DNA of 64,000 bases, taken from Taeniopygia guttata (taxonomy: Eukaryota; Chordata; Aves; Passeriformes; Estrildidae). The DNA lies in the NCBI RefSeq assembly GCF_048771995.1, contig NC_133032.1, forward strand, positions 15,690,501-15,754,500. Reading direction: 5' to 3'. Within the stretch, counting starts at the first letter, position 1, and every line of letters begins with the position of its first letter. Positions 11,719 to 25,000 of the stretch are shown here, one piece after another. Made by a program: the position numbers and the translations under genes. The notes beneath the pieces were generated by a model that had not been told where the DNA came from, searched no databases, and worked only from the letters and a program-made list of their open reading frames with translations.

Positions 11719-12867
11719 GTAAGTGTCCTCTAAACAGCATCCTGGTTTTTTTTTTTTTTTTTCAAGCCTTTGGGAACCTCTGGAGCATTTTTTCTCCCAC
11801 AAATCGGTTTTGGTCGCTGTCGTATGGATAGAGGAATAACGTTTTTTTTGATACCGCCCTAGACATAGTGTTAACCTGTTACTTCACTTCTAGGCATTGT
11901 CTAGAAAATATCTTCTGCTTATGGCTGTTTTCTTTCTCGTCTTAAAAAAATTTAATTACCTGTTTTCCATTGAAATCATTGATCCGTTGCGTTTACACGC
12001 GGGTGTAAATCCACCTAGCAGTGGAAATGAATCGGTAGCTACCGATTTGAAAAAAACCGCTAACAAAGAAAGCGTTCTTTCGTTACCGCGACCTTCATTT
12101 TCTTTACAAGGAGAAGAAAATAAATCGCAGGTAGACGTGGGGACAAAGAGACGAGCTGGGCAGTGACCCGGCAATTCTCGATCAGCGACCCTGTATTGGT
12201 TATCGGAACGCCGTGTCCGCCAGGAAAGAGCTGAACATCTGGCGAGGAGAGAGGGCTGCTCCTACTCCTTCCCTTCCCCAGACAGACATGCCTCTCCTGC
12301 CATTTGCGCCGCTAAAGCGAGCACGGGCACGGGAGATCGCTGGTTAGTGCTGGAGCACAGAGTGGCCCCAGTTTGCTGAAACATGTATGTGCAAATTCAC
12401 ATGTATGTAGCGCCTGTCATTGGACCTGGGCAAAACGCACCTTTGTGGTGGCGGGGTTTTATCTGTCAGTCTTTCCTGAATGCTCAGCCTGACGTGTGTT
12501 TGGTAAAGCCCAGAAGCGGGCTGTGTTTGGGATTGTAGGTCGTTTGGGGCTGGTGATTTCGAAGTCCGCTTTGCACGTTGGTCTCCATTTGATGCGAGCC
12601 GTATAACTGCCCTGCTCAGTGGCCACCGATATAATTGCTATAGGCTTCATGCTCTGCTAAATCCGTCATTCAGGCGCGGGGGGTAGCGCCCTGGAATCTA
12701 GGGAAGGGAAGATTTTGCTCTTCAGTCTGTCGAGGCATTTTCCCGGTTCGGCCGGTCCTGCCGCCGCCTCGGGACCTGCGCGGCTGCCGCCCGCTGACGT
12801 CTGGACGGGACTCTGGTGCGGTGCTCCAGGAGACTAGACTACTAAACCCGCCTGTTCTTCCTTCCAG

Positions 12868-13013
12868 CAAATTCCTTGCTGCCCACCCCTCAGAGGAATA
12901 TCGAGGAAATACGAGCTCCGAGGACCGGGGCTTTTCTGAAGGGATGGCTTCCTCTGCTCCCTCATCCTCCAACGCTGCTCCGGACCCCACCCCACCTAAT
13001 CTGCGACCTACAA
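12868..13013 (+). other. GAD1: GAD1 first coding exon, including the 3' part of the 5' UTR
   Basis: Acceptor 'cctgttcttccttccag' ends at 12867. There are 76 bases of untranslated leader without an ATG, then the start codon at 12944 in a strong context (gaagggATGG), and a donor a|gtaggt after 13013. Confidence 0.75.
12944..13013 (+). CDS. GAD1: GAD1 coding exon 1
   Basis: Encodes [20 protein letters not shown] followed by RPT, with one base of codon 24. It corresponds to human [20 protein letters not shown]... and is four residues shorter. The segment is disordered and low in complexity, as in other GAD67 proteins. Donor a|gtaggt, phase 1. Confidence 0.95.
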
Positions 13014-16000
13014 GTAGGTTTTAATATTCTCCTCGTTTTAAGTGTTTTGGAGGCTTTCTCCATTTAGGCTCAGAAAGACCGGTTTCGAAACGAAATGATA
13101 CATCTGTGAAGCCTTGTTCCGCGCCATTAAGCAAGGTGCGGAAAGTGCTCTACACAAAGAAACCATCTTCCTATTTGGAACAAGAGAGGTCGGTCCGTGG
13201 CGAGTAAAACGCTGTAGGGAAAAGCCCACCTTACTGGCCAATGTTGTCTTTATCTTACAGCCGCGTTTGGGAGATACAGACAATAAACTGACCTCCCAGA
13301 TGAACAACAAAATCGGGATGTTGGAAGGGGTGAGGAGAAAACGAATCAGTTAAAGGGCGAAGTTACACCAGGGTATTAAAGCAGGTGTCTCCCAGCTACA
13401 TTTTATATAAATGCTAATGCTGCAGCTTCTTTTCAGCCTACGCTGAAGCCTGTAATCAAGCGAAATTTGGATGCTAATTGCAGCTTTTCAAAGCTTTATA
13501 TTCCTAATTGCTCTGAATTCGCCTTGAGTTATTGAGGTGTGAGTGGGAAGCAGAGGCTGCTGCAGGTGGATAGAGAATCAGTTTATAAGCCCTGCCAGGC
13601 AGTTCAGACCATTGCCTACAGGAAAAAAAAAATTAAAAACCCGAACAATAAGAGGCTCGATGTTATGAAGCATCAGAGACAAAGAGCGGGCAACACTAAG
13701 AAATGACAGGTTGTGAGGGACAGCAGAGCAGGTAATAGCTTTTACCCTGAAAGAGGTCCGAGACACGGAGCATCGGAGTCATTATTGTCATTATTCGGAA
13801 ACTGGAACAAACGGGAAAGGGGGCGAACGGCAGAACTGGGTCTTGTTTCAGGCGCGCGTGGCAGGCACTGCTGCCTTCGACTGAGGTGTCACGCAGAGAA
13901 ATCGAATTAATTGGCAACACGGCTAAAACAAAGATAACCGCTGGCAGCAGCATCCTGCCCTGCCCACACGGGCTCCCCACCCCCGGGCACGGGCAGCGCC
14001 CCTGCCGAGAGGGTCTCTCCGCGCGGTCGGGAGCGCCTTGGCTCTTCCCCCTCCCCGAGAGTCAGGCCGCTGCCTCCGTGCTTGGGTGAGCCGTCTGAAA
14101 CCTTCTCCCCTCACGCCACGTCAGCCACCCCCAGCCCCCGCTCGCCCTCTGGGGTCCGTCGCTACTGGACTTGCGGCTGCCCCGTGCCGTGAGCGACGAA
14201 CGGGAGAGGCTCGGTAGTGCCTGTGGCCGCGGCTGGCGCACCCTCCACCTCCGTCCTGGGCTTCGTTCCCCGCTTCCCGTGGGCTCAGTTGGGGCCGACC
14301 GGGGCGTGTCCGAGCCACGACTCGAGGGGCTGGGAATCAGCCTGTTCCCTCTGGGGGTGCGGTCCCAGTAGGGCCGTCGGGGGCCCGTCAGTCCGTCCGA
14401 GACTCAATGATGCGAGTCCGATCATCTAGTCAAATACTATTTTTCACCCAATTAATTTCTGAACTCTTTTGTGACCCCATTTCACGCCACTTTATTTTAA
14501 GCTGCTGCTTCCCTGGAGCCCCGCCAGTAAATGATGAGATGTCGGGTCCCGGGTGCCTTTGCCTCTCCTCCGGGCAGGCCAGCATGTCACCTCGCTGTCA
14601 TTCGAGCCTCAGCTGCCCCGCGCCCAGCGCCGCCGGGCTCGGTGTCAGCCGTTTCTCACGGCTATGGAGCCGCGCGGGGGACCGGGGTGGGGCGCGGCGG
14701 CCGGACAGCCCCGCCGCCCCAGGGGAACAACTCTGCTCTCTCTTCCAGCTTACGACTCATGGTGCGGTGTGGCTCACGGGTGCACCAGGAAGATCGGGCT
14801 GAAGATATGCGGTAAGTGCGGCCGTACGACACCCCGCACACCCACGCGTGACGGCGCGGTCGCCCCGGCGGGGGCAGCCCCGGCCGAACGCCACCCGCCG
14901 GGCCTGCCTCGGCCGCCCCCTGCCGGCCGCAGGGCGGCTCCGCGGCCCCGGCCCCGCCGCTGTGCCCTCCCGTGGGCTGGCGGCGGCCGAGGTTTGTCCG
15001 CCGGGGGAGGGACGGCGGCGGCCCCGCTGCCCCTCCTGCCACATACGGGGGGTGCAGGCGCCGGGCGCTCCGGGCGAAGAAAGCTCAGGACCCGCCGGAG
15101 AGGCCGGCCGGGAGGAAAGCTGGGGGGTGGGGGGCCGGTTCGCCGCCTCTCACTGTCTGAAATTTTTCAGCCTTATCTGACTAGAAAATACGGATCTCCT
15201 GGGGAAAAAAAAAAAGATTAACGAGAGCCTTATTAAAGAGCAATTCATCAGCTTGCTGTTCTGGTAAGATAGCGCTGGCAGCCAGTCAGCGCTCAGGCAC
15301 ATGAAATGCAGAAGGGAAACAAATGCACAATCAGATCGCAACGTTATAGCAAGAGATTCATTTGCAGATAACAAGCTGTCTTCCTTCTCTAAATATCTCA
15401 GTAGCGCCTTCGCTTTCAGAGACTAACAGTCAAATCTTCATATTCTGATGGGGGAATCATTCCGTTTAGCCCATACCCCTTACGCATAGAAATTATTTCT
15501 TCTTTTCCCCTCTGTCTCTTTTGGGGGGATGGGAAATATGTCGTGGGGGAAACTAACCTTTTTTCGATGCAAAGGAGCATTTAAACCTCTTTCCCTGCTT
15601 GGTCGAGTCGAAGTTCATTCATTAAGCGTTTTGTCACCTGGAAGTTTGAACGGAAAAAAGAATCAGGGTGCAAATGTTTAGCCCTGTGTCTGTGAGAGAT
15701 TTCACTGGTAGCCGCTGGCGACATTAACGAGTAGTCGCTTAGTTCTATAAATAGCTCCTGATCTGGGTTTAATGGACCATTTCCCTACCAGTCCCCTCAG
15801 TGGCTGGAGCGATCGGCATTTTCACCATCATTTTAATTTAGCCCGGCAAGCAGAACTGATAAAGTAACGCGCATTGAGGCTTGCTCCGTGTTGCTAGACT
15901 ACGGGGGTTAGAGAAGGACAGCGCCGCTTCTCTCAATGAGCTCAAATACTTGAAAATTTAATGTCCCACCATTTTGGATTTGAGAAAGACATAAGAGAGC

Positions 16001-19000
16001 GTGGTGAAGGCTTTGTGAAGGGAGTTCAAGACAAGCTGTATTTCTGGTTGTGGTTTGCTGCTCAGTTTTCCTTTACTGGCTCTTTTCTGTTTTACACGAA
16101 GAATATACTCTGAATAGTGAGCGATGCCGTTTTGGAATATTCAGATTTGATCAGGACCACTGTTTTTGCTTGTATGGGCTCTCCCATTTGACTGGAACAC
16201 CTTCACAAAGACATACAGGGAAGGTTGCCTATGGTAAACAGAGTGAGGTGTTAAGGTTGCTAAGAATCCTAATTAAAATGCTAAACGAGTTGACATTTGA
16301 CTGTTGCAAGTGATACCTTCTTGTCCTTACCTTTCACAAGATATCATTCCAGACCCTAAATATTGTATAGTCACAAAGGCGCCTTGGAATTGTTCCTTTT
16401 GTGCATATCACACTGAAATCGATTAATTTTGAATGGGTTTGACATTTTCAATAATTTCGTAGCCCAGATGTATGTAGTTTCTTCATAAATAACTGAGCGA
16501 ATTAAGGATTAGCTTTTTTTCCTTTTCTGGTTGAAAGCCACTGCCTGAAAAGAGCGCTGCCGCTACTGCTACCCCCACCCCTCCCGACCCCTTCCCCCCC
16601 CTTCACTATTCATCGCTGCACATATCCACCTAAAAAAAACCAACCAAAAAACCAAAACAAAGCCAAAACTAAACCCCTATTTTAAGCAGTTTAATGAACT
16701 GTCACGGTGGCCAAAATATGGGCATATTTCCCCATGTATCTGGATTTGTATGCTACACTCCCATTGTGGCAATTGTTATTGCTGAGACTGATCCTGTTGA
16801 CATTTGGCACCGGTGGAATGCTTAACGTAGAAAAATTGCTCCTGTTTGGCCTCGGCCAGCTGATGATTCCAAACCCAGTGAGCAACGCGGGAGAGTGGGG
16901 CTTCCAAAGCAGCCATGCATGTTAGAAACTGAGCTCGTCTTCGGAGTCCGTGAGGTTTTTGCTGCCAAGCATAATTTACGCGGCGGGGTCCAGGATCTCC
17001 TGTAGCCGCCACCGACGTGCACCTCCCGATGGCTGCGGTGCGCGCCGGGACCCGGCAGGTCTGTCCCCGCCTCCCCCCAGGGCTGCGGTGCCGAGAGGGG
17101 CTCACACACCTGCCCTGTGCGAGGCCTGATGTGAAATCACGCTGAATTTGTGGTCACGTTGCGCACCGAGGTACTCCCGCGCCAATCTGGTGTCGCTCGG
17201 CTCTTGAAAACTCGGTCTCTTGAAGCACATCGATGAAAATGCACCTGCGGAACGGACCTACTGCTGAAAAAGGCTGCGCTCTCCGCTGCTCCAGGAGAAG
17301 CAGAGTGGACATTAATTCATACTTTGCTGCTTGCTGGAACTCTCCTACACCGGCCTCGCTTTTTAAGCAGGATACAGACGCAAGGTCGGCTACAGTCATG
17401 CGCTTCTCCCCGGGAGCGGAAGGGGCCTTCAAGGGCCGGGCCGGCTGTTACCCTCCTCTGCAGACCGCGAACGTCCCACACCCTCCCAGGGAGGGGCTCG
17501 GCAGACGAGATGGTCCGGCTGCTCCAGAGCGGGGGCTGTCCTTGCCCCACTCCCTTACGCCGAGTCTCCAGGTCCACGAGACACTGCCGTGGCCGAGGGA
17601 CTTGAGCAGCGGCGCGTTACCTACAGCCGGATGGGCTGATGTCGGCCGGCAGCGCGATCTTTCCTTCAGGCTGTTTTCGTCCTCTAATCCTCGCCTCGAG
17701 CCTCCCCAGCGCGGCCGCGCAGCCCCGCGGGCCCCACGAGGCGCGGGCGGACAGGCCCCGTGCGCGGCCGCTTCCAGCCCCAGCTGATCCTCGGCGCCGG
17801 GACATGGCGGGCCCGGGGAGCCTCCGCGGGGAACAACAGCCGCTGAGACGTTCGGGCGAGGACTGAGCGCCCTGCCCGCAGCGTCTGGCTAGGTCAGACC
17901 CTTCAGCGAAGCCACGGCCTCGCTGGGCCCGACGAGAGTTGAACTGGAGGCAACTGCAGCCTTTGTTACTGAACAAACTCCCTCCTTCCCCAACCCTCGT
18001 CTGCACGCCGAGGGGAGCGCCAGTTGTACGAGGAGCGCGGCTCTCGGGGCAAGCGGAACGCGGCTGTTCCTACAGGCGTCTCTTCTCACGGAACTCGTCC
18101 CACTTGAGCATCCCTACTGAGAGCCTGAAAAAAGACGGGTGGGGGGAAAACAAAGCAAAATGAAGCCCCAGGACCTGGTAAAAGAGGATCCATAATTCAG
18201 TTTAGACTGCACCTGCTTCGATATCAGCTGCTTCTCCTAATGAGCAGGCAAATAGCTCTAGCTGTTGCAGGAGCTAATGATCGCTGCAAGAGCCATGAGA
18301 AGCAGCAAAAACATACCTAAACATTACATTAAAAAAACAAAAAATATATGTATATGGCTACTCTTAACTTACACACGAAGAGTTTCCCTTAAATAGTCTT
18401 TGTCTCATTCGTAAAAGCATCACAGAAAAAGACTAATCAGTAGAAGATCAGAATTAAAAGGCAAAACGTGAGATGTTCACTGAAAGCATGGCTCTGACAA
18501 ACTTACCTGTGAGCGACCCTCCTGGAGACTTGTCTGGGTAGCCGACTGATGCAGAAGGGCCTGCCAGCCAAGTGCTCCAATTTCGATAGCTCTGTTGTGT
18601 CTGCCTGGCTGGCAGCACGGTCCGAGGCACAGGTACGGCGCCGGCAGCAATTGACCCAGCAGCTCACTGTCGCCCGCTTTTCTCCTCCGACGTTCAGCCC
18701 CTATGCCTGCCCAAGATGCAGGGGTCCCGTATGGCCCGTATGGAGGTGCCCACAGTCCCGGTCCGCCGTCACGGCTCCGGAGAGCAGGGACACATGGCTG
18801 GGAAGCGGAGGGCGTTGAAGAGAAGCGGCGTCGGGGAACTTGAATGAGGGAACTCAGGACGTTGTTTTTCCTCCCTGCTAAGCCCTCCTCTCTGGCGGAT
18901 ATCCCCAGCCGCGACGAGCCTTGTTTTCGATTGTTGCTTGTTTTAAAAGAAAATAAAGAATAAAGGAGACCGGCGCCACCGGAGTGCCTCTTCCAAACAT

Positions 19001-22000
19001 ATAGGCACACTCGGTGCAACCCGGAAGGTCAAAATCCAATGCTTTCCTTAATGACAAAAAGCCCGATACTATGAGTGTTTTTGTGGGCATCATAAATTTA
19101 ATGTACCAAATCCATAAAATTAATTGTTCTCCCTGCCGTGTTTAAGTAGACCTCATTACTCGCCGCGGACTCTGCGTGGCTCCTGCCCCAATAATTCTTG
19201 GGGTGAGTGGGTTTATTATTGCCGTGACATGTACCAGCAGCAGTTGTGTTCGGGTTCTGGGTGCCAAAGATGCGTTTCCGGTGAGAGCGGAGCTCTTAAA
19301 ACCTCCGGGGATGATTACTGTTAGCATCAAAGCATTTTTTCAGGTGGAAAATCCGCATAAGTACTTACTGATAATAGGGAGATGGGATTATGTGGGTACT
19401 ACTGGTATCCTCAGAGCTCTAACACTCTCAGGACAGATGCTCCAGAATGGCTGCTTGCTCTCATGCCTTTTGTGCGTGAGAGCACCACGAGGAGAACTGA
19501 AAATGGCCCTGATTTTAATCATACATCGTTGCCCCTGTCTGCTAGGTCCATAAACTTCGCCTGCAGGCTGAAATAGCATTGACTCATCCTGAACTCTCTT
19601 CCAGTGGCTGATTACTGAAGTGGAATCTGTCTGATCGACTTAATAAGAATTTACCACTGCACTAAATGACGAAATTTTGTTTTTTGCATGGCTGCGTTTT
19701 TGCAGTTGGTGGCATTTTGAACTCTCCCTCCTGGAGGCAAATAGTCCCCATAAATACCCTTATTCCTGACCTCATTAGCCAGATCTAGAGCCAACACCAC
19801 TTTTAACTGTTGTCTAGAGATCTGCTTTAGATATTTCTAAACATGTTGGGAAGTGAGGAAACTCTGACCTGTGCACCTTGCAATAATAATGTAGGGTTCC
19901 TGCAAAGGACCAACAGCCTGGAAGACAAGGGCCGGATCGTCAGCTCTCTGAAGGAAAGGCAGTCCTCCAAGAGCCTGCTGGCATGCGAGAACAGTGAGAA
20001 GGAATCCAGGTTCCGGCGCACCGAGACAGACTTTTCCAATCTGTATGCCAGAGGTAAACATTTTACAGTTTCTCCTTGCTCCAGCTCAGGCATGTCCCTT
20101 AGTAGTCTTGCCCTCATCTCCCCTGGAAGTCCAGCCATGTTCAGACCGTGCTTTTCCTTGGCTGTTTTTGAAGGAAGTTCTGTATCTGTGTTTTTTGGGA
20201 GCTGCACTGGCAATGTATGCTAGCTGCCTGAAAAGCAGTTTTACGTACTTTGGGCTGATCATCTGCAGCTCAGCTTCAGTGGGTCCAGGGTTTCTCCACA
20301 TCCAGCATCTGGGAGGAGAGTAATTCTGGTTTTATCCTCTTTAGTAAAACAGTAATGAAGCACCTGTGATTGCTGGTACAGGGCCATTGCAAGAAGAGTG
20401 GGAAAGAGAAAGCAATCCCTTTGCAGGGTGGAGGTGGGGACGTTGCAAGGTAAGGACAGGTGCAGATTTTGGGTACTTTTGACCCATAGAAGGCGAGTGC
20501 CTCGTGTCACACAACCTTTGCGTTGCAGGGCGTGCTTGTAGGCCGGGGAGCCTTGGAGGTATCTCTGCTGTTGCCGTGGGCGACCTAGGCTCGCCCTTCT
20601 CCACGGGGTGAGAGGGACCGGGAGTCTGCCTGGCTGCAACCAGGCAGTGCTGGGACCACGGCTTCCAGGTCCTTGGAACACTGCGGGCAGCCGAGGCTGG
20701 TTCATCTCTGCTTCTCTCTCCCAAAGCAAGTGCTGACAGATGGTTTGCCCCACAGATTTGTTGCCCTCCAAGAATGGTGAGGAGCAGACCATGCAGTTTC
20801 TGCTGGAGGTTGTGGACATCCTCCTCAACTACGTGAAGAAGACTTTTGACAGATCCACCAAAGTGCTGGACTTCCACCACCCACACCAGCTCCTGGAGGG
20901 CATGGAGGGTTTCAACCTGGAGCTTTCGGACAACCCTGAATCCCTGGAGCAGATTCTGGTGGATTGTCGGGACACGCTGAAATACGGAGTGAGAACAGGT
21001 AGGTTTTTGCACACTGCTCTGTGGCCAGTCCCTCCTGGGACTTTTCTCAGGTTCACGGTGAGGAGAGCTTGACAGCTCATGGAGGTAAGCCCACACCCCC
21101 TCTACACCCGTGACTGTGCCTCCGTGCAGGCTCGGCTGCAGGGCTGGCTGCGGGCTCTGGAAATGTTTCTGCTTAGAAACGCTCTTTATTGATGACCATT
21201 GGTCCCTGCCGGGTAGGGCTCAGTGCTGTTTTTAGAGCACAGAAACAAGTTTTTAAGACGTAATCTCTTTCACTTGATGAAACGCGAGCTGTCTGTATCT
21301 CCGGGGAGCAATATCATTAGGTAAATGAGGGCCTAAATGACACAGAATTTGCAATTTTTCTTTTTTATGTTCATCAAACGTTTAATGAAAAGGGGACTAA
21401 AATCCTAGGAATCATCAATAAAGGAACCCTGTGGATTTCAACCCGTTACCCAGGAGCCCTGCCCGTCCAGGTCCTTCTGAATCAGACAGCAATCCTGGGT
21501 TGTAATCACTTATTTTACTGGGTGAGCTGTAGCCAGGCTCTAGAGCAAAGTCAATGCTCTTTCAGGCTGTTTGGCAGCCTGAAATCTTGGCTGGCAACTA
21601 TCCCTGACTGCCGTACGTATCCAAGCGGGTCAGGAGCTGGAGCGGTAATGGAGCGCGCCGCGTTTCCTGTCCCTTGCTCCAGCGTTTCATGGCTGCTGAG
21701 CTCTGGCCGGCCGCCTGCCCTCTTCGGCACGGTTCGGCTCGACCGCAGCGGGCGGAGATCTCCCCGCGGGCCGGAGCGGCGGGAGCTCAGACCGGGAGGC
21801 TGTTTCCCGGCAGTCTCCGGCTGGGCAGCTGCGAGCCATGGCTCCTGAAGGACGGGCCGCAGCTTTCTGCTGTGGATAGTTTTGGAGCCGTGAAGACCCA
21901 ATGCAGTGCATTCAAGGAGCAAAATCTTGACAACAGATGTGGCGGGTAGCGTTCTATCCTTTTTCCTATTTACATGGTGGTTTGATCGATTCAGTGGAGT

Positions 22001-25000
22001 CAGGAGCATACTTTGATTTTTGTACTCTTAATCAAAGGGGAGAGTGTTTCACTCCCAAACGCGTGGGTTGTTGGACAGGTGGTCTGAGGTTAAGTCAGAG
22101 TGGCTGCGCTCTGTATGCTTGTACCATTATTCTGCTATTCATCGTGCCGCAAGTCGAGCAGCCTGCTCCCCTCACCCCGACATCCCCTGGAGCTTCTGTG
22201 GGGCCAGCAGGGCGTGTGCCCAGGACCTGAGAGGCAAGGTATCCAACTGGACACAAGCTCCATTCAAAGCGGTGTCTGGTGCAGCTTTAAAGTGCTGCTC
22301 GGATCGTCTGACTGCCCAGGACACGCATTCTGCTGTGGGCTCCTGGGGCTCACATTCTCTCTCAAGGCTAAGCTCCCTTCAAAGTCACCGGGTCTGAATC
22401 TGCAGCCCAGCCTTAGGAGATCGCGGGCTCATTAACAGCTCTGGGCGGTCAGCGAAATGTCGCTGAAGATAACTTGCCAGTCAGTGTGTCCTGGAAAGGG
22501 AGAGAAGTGCTGATTTGTAAAGCCAACAGCTAAGCCACGGTGGTATTTCTGGGCTCTAGCCCCGAGCCGTGGGTTTCCCGGGCGGGAACAGCCCGGCTGC
22601 GGCATATCCTCTTCAGGAAGTGTCGCGATGTGGCAGCGCTGGCAGGCTCACGCCTCCAAAAGATTTCTGCTGACATCGCTCGGGGCAGAACCGCATTTAT
22701 TTCTTCATGTCAAAAGATGCTGATGTTCCTAGTGCTGAACCGAATCCGACTTGACAGAGTCTCCTCCAGGCGTCGAGAGCTGACCTCTCTTCTAGGGCCG
22801 GTCTGCCCCCAGTGTACTGTGTGTCCTTCTCCAGAGAGCGGAGAGATCTAAATAATGACGCCTCCCACCCCCCCTCAACGCCCGATACCAGTTAGGAATT
22901 TCCTCTCTTCGTGCTAGAAAAGTAGGTCCCCAGGAGTCGGGATTATTGCTTTTGAAAGTCGTTAAAGCAACTTCGGCTGAAATCAAGGGATGTGATTTAC
23001 TTCGGTTCACTTGCAAACTCTGTTTAAGCAGGTGAATTCTATAAACCACGTGGGAAAAGGGCCCAAGTCGAGGAGCTCTTGCGGGGCCCTGTCCCTCCTC
23101 TGCAGCGCTGGGGTATTCCTGCTGAGACCCCGCAAAACGCCTCTCCCGTGTCTTTGTAGCTGAGGGAGAGACCGGCTCCTCCGAGCCCTCTCACACTCCT
23201 GCAGCCTCAGGTCAAGTGCCTGAGCCTTCCTCTCTTTCTCCATTCAAATGCAAATAGCCCCAGTACCTGGAGGGTGTTACTGCCAAGGGGGTGTCCTCCA
23301 CCGTGAACTCCTCTCCCGAGCTCGCAGTACGACAGAAGTCGGAAGAGGGCTCTGGAAATGGGCTAGCCCAAGCCCTTGGGCAGGTCCCGGAGGTGTTCAC
23401 AGGCTCAGTCGATTCTGAGGTTCTCTTTTAAAGGCAAATGATTCCATACAGAAGCCCCCATCCGAAGCGTTTTTTCAGGTTTGTAATAAGACACCTGTGA
23501 ATGTTGGCTATTGTCCCCATATTGTCCCCATAAGAAGGACTTGCATTGAAAACTTCGCTGCGAGTATTCTGAGTACAAATCTGTGATTTGTTTCAGAGAA
23601 GGTGGATGGTTTAAATTTGAAACCTGAGAGATACCGTTACAGTTTGTTCTAAGTTACTCTCAATTCTCTTTTCAGGTCATCCTCGCTTTTTCAATCAGCT
23701 GTCCACAGGACTGGACATTATTGGCTTGGCTGGGGAATGGCTGACATCTACTGCTAATACAAACATGTAAGCAGTGTCTTGTCACCAGTGTCTGTGACTG
23801 GTGCTTACGTGGGCTGCTGTGTATCATGGTAGATAGGTATTGTCACAGATATGAATTATTTTCATTTTTAAATTATGAATGTTACATCTTCCAGAAAAAT
23901 GTCTCATGTTTTTCCAAATGTGTCATTAATACTATAAAAATAGTTACATACAATTGAACAGTTTTATGTTTCTTATAAATAGAAATGCAAATATCTGAGA
24001 GCTATGGTAAGTAAAACATTATTATTCTAATATAACATGAAATTACTTTTCTTCTTTTGGATCAATCTTCTCTATATTTTTCTTTTTTTAAAAAAACTGT
24101 CTCTAGACTGAACAGGTCTGCAGCTATCCACATATTAACACTAGAACACAAGATATGGAAAAATTTATTTTCTTCTCTACTGTTGACTTCAGAGATAGCA
24201 GGCTTGAGGCAGTACCTTTTGTTCATGTGCTAGTAAAGAAATGGCTTCTGGGTAGCTTCAAAATTATTAAAAATGTAATGCTGAAAAATAATTTTATGCT
24301 AATGAAGGAATTAGCCTAAGATTAATAAAGTAATGTGTTAATGAATAAAAGGAAGTATAAAAAAAGTAAAATCTGACATCTGAATGCATCAAATAAGAAA
24401 CTTTTCCTAATTTTTGTGGCCTCAAAGTTAATGAAAGCTAAATGTCAGTGTAAGGTATTATGATGAATTTTTGCAGCAGAGTGCAATTAATGAAAAAAAA
24501 ACCCACAAAAAGCCAAAACTAAACAAAAACATCCACAAAAACAAAACAAAAACCCCACCCCAAACCACTAAAAACCCACCAAACCTGGTCAGTTTTTATT
24601 TGTATTTTGATTTCTATATGTTCAAAAACATGAAGGGAGTCCATATACTCAGCAGGTAAGACTGCACTGTTTTATTCCTGTACTGAATGTGTTTTAACTG
24701 CAAAGCCACCTCTGTTTTGGGGAGTTTGTTGCTAATTGTCATAACATATGATATCTATCTTCAGATTGGAAAATGAACAATATTTTCACTGGCCTATTTG
24801 GGAGTATATAGTTCATTAAATATAGCTGATGACTAGCAGTTCTATGGAGATGAGGAGCTGTGCCTATTTTGTGACATTAGCAATAAAATAAAATAAAAAC
24901 CTAAGGTGCTCCAGCCAAAACCAGCCTTCTCTTTGTGATATTAATCTCAGTTAGTTCTGTTTGCTGAAAATTGGTGTGAGACATTCAGATTTAAAAGCTG

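Larger units (their letters stand above)
13950..15150. promoter_or_regulatory. Intragenic CpG-rich blocks around GAD1 exon 2
   Basis: Two CpG-dense blocks, about 13950-14420 and 14580-15150, separated by a short AT-richer gap. The second contains coding exon 2. Such islands at developmental neuronal genes are often Polycomb-regulated; that is general knowledge and is not shown here. Open frames on both strands are composition effects. Confidence 0.6.

Noticed and set aside
14553-15221. A 222-codon + strand frame across GAD1 exon 2
   Set aside because: It contains part of exon 2 in the wrong reading frame for GAD67 and is otherwise GC-driven low complexity.
15741-15754. Possible TATA box for an intragenic promoter
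   Set aside because: The sequence is a better MEF2 consensus, and no downstream first exon with a clear donor was found.
15916-15925. GGACAGCGCC, the right half of an REST/NRSF site
   Set aside because: No matching left half (TTCAGCACC) at canonical or common spaced positions; a half site alone is weak.
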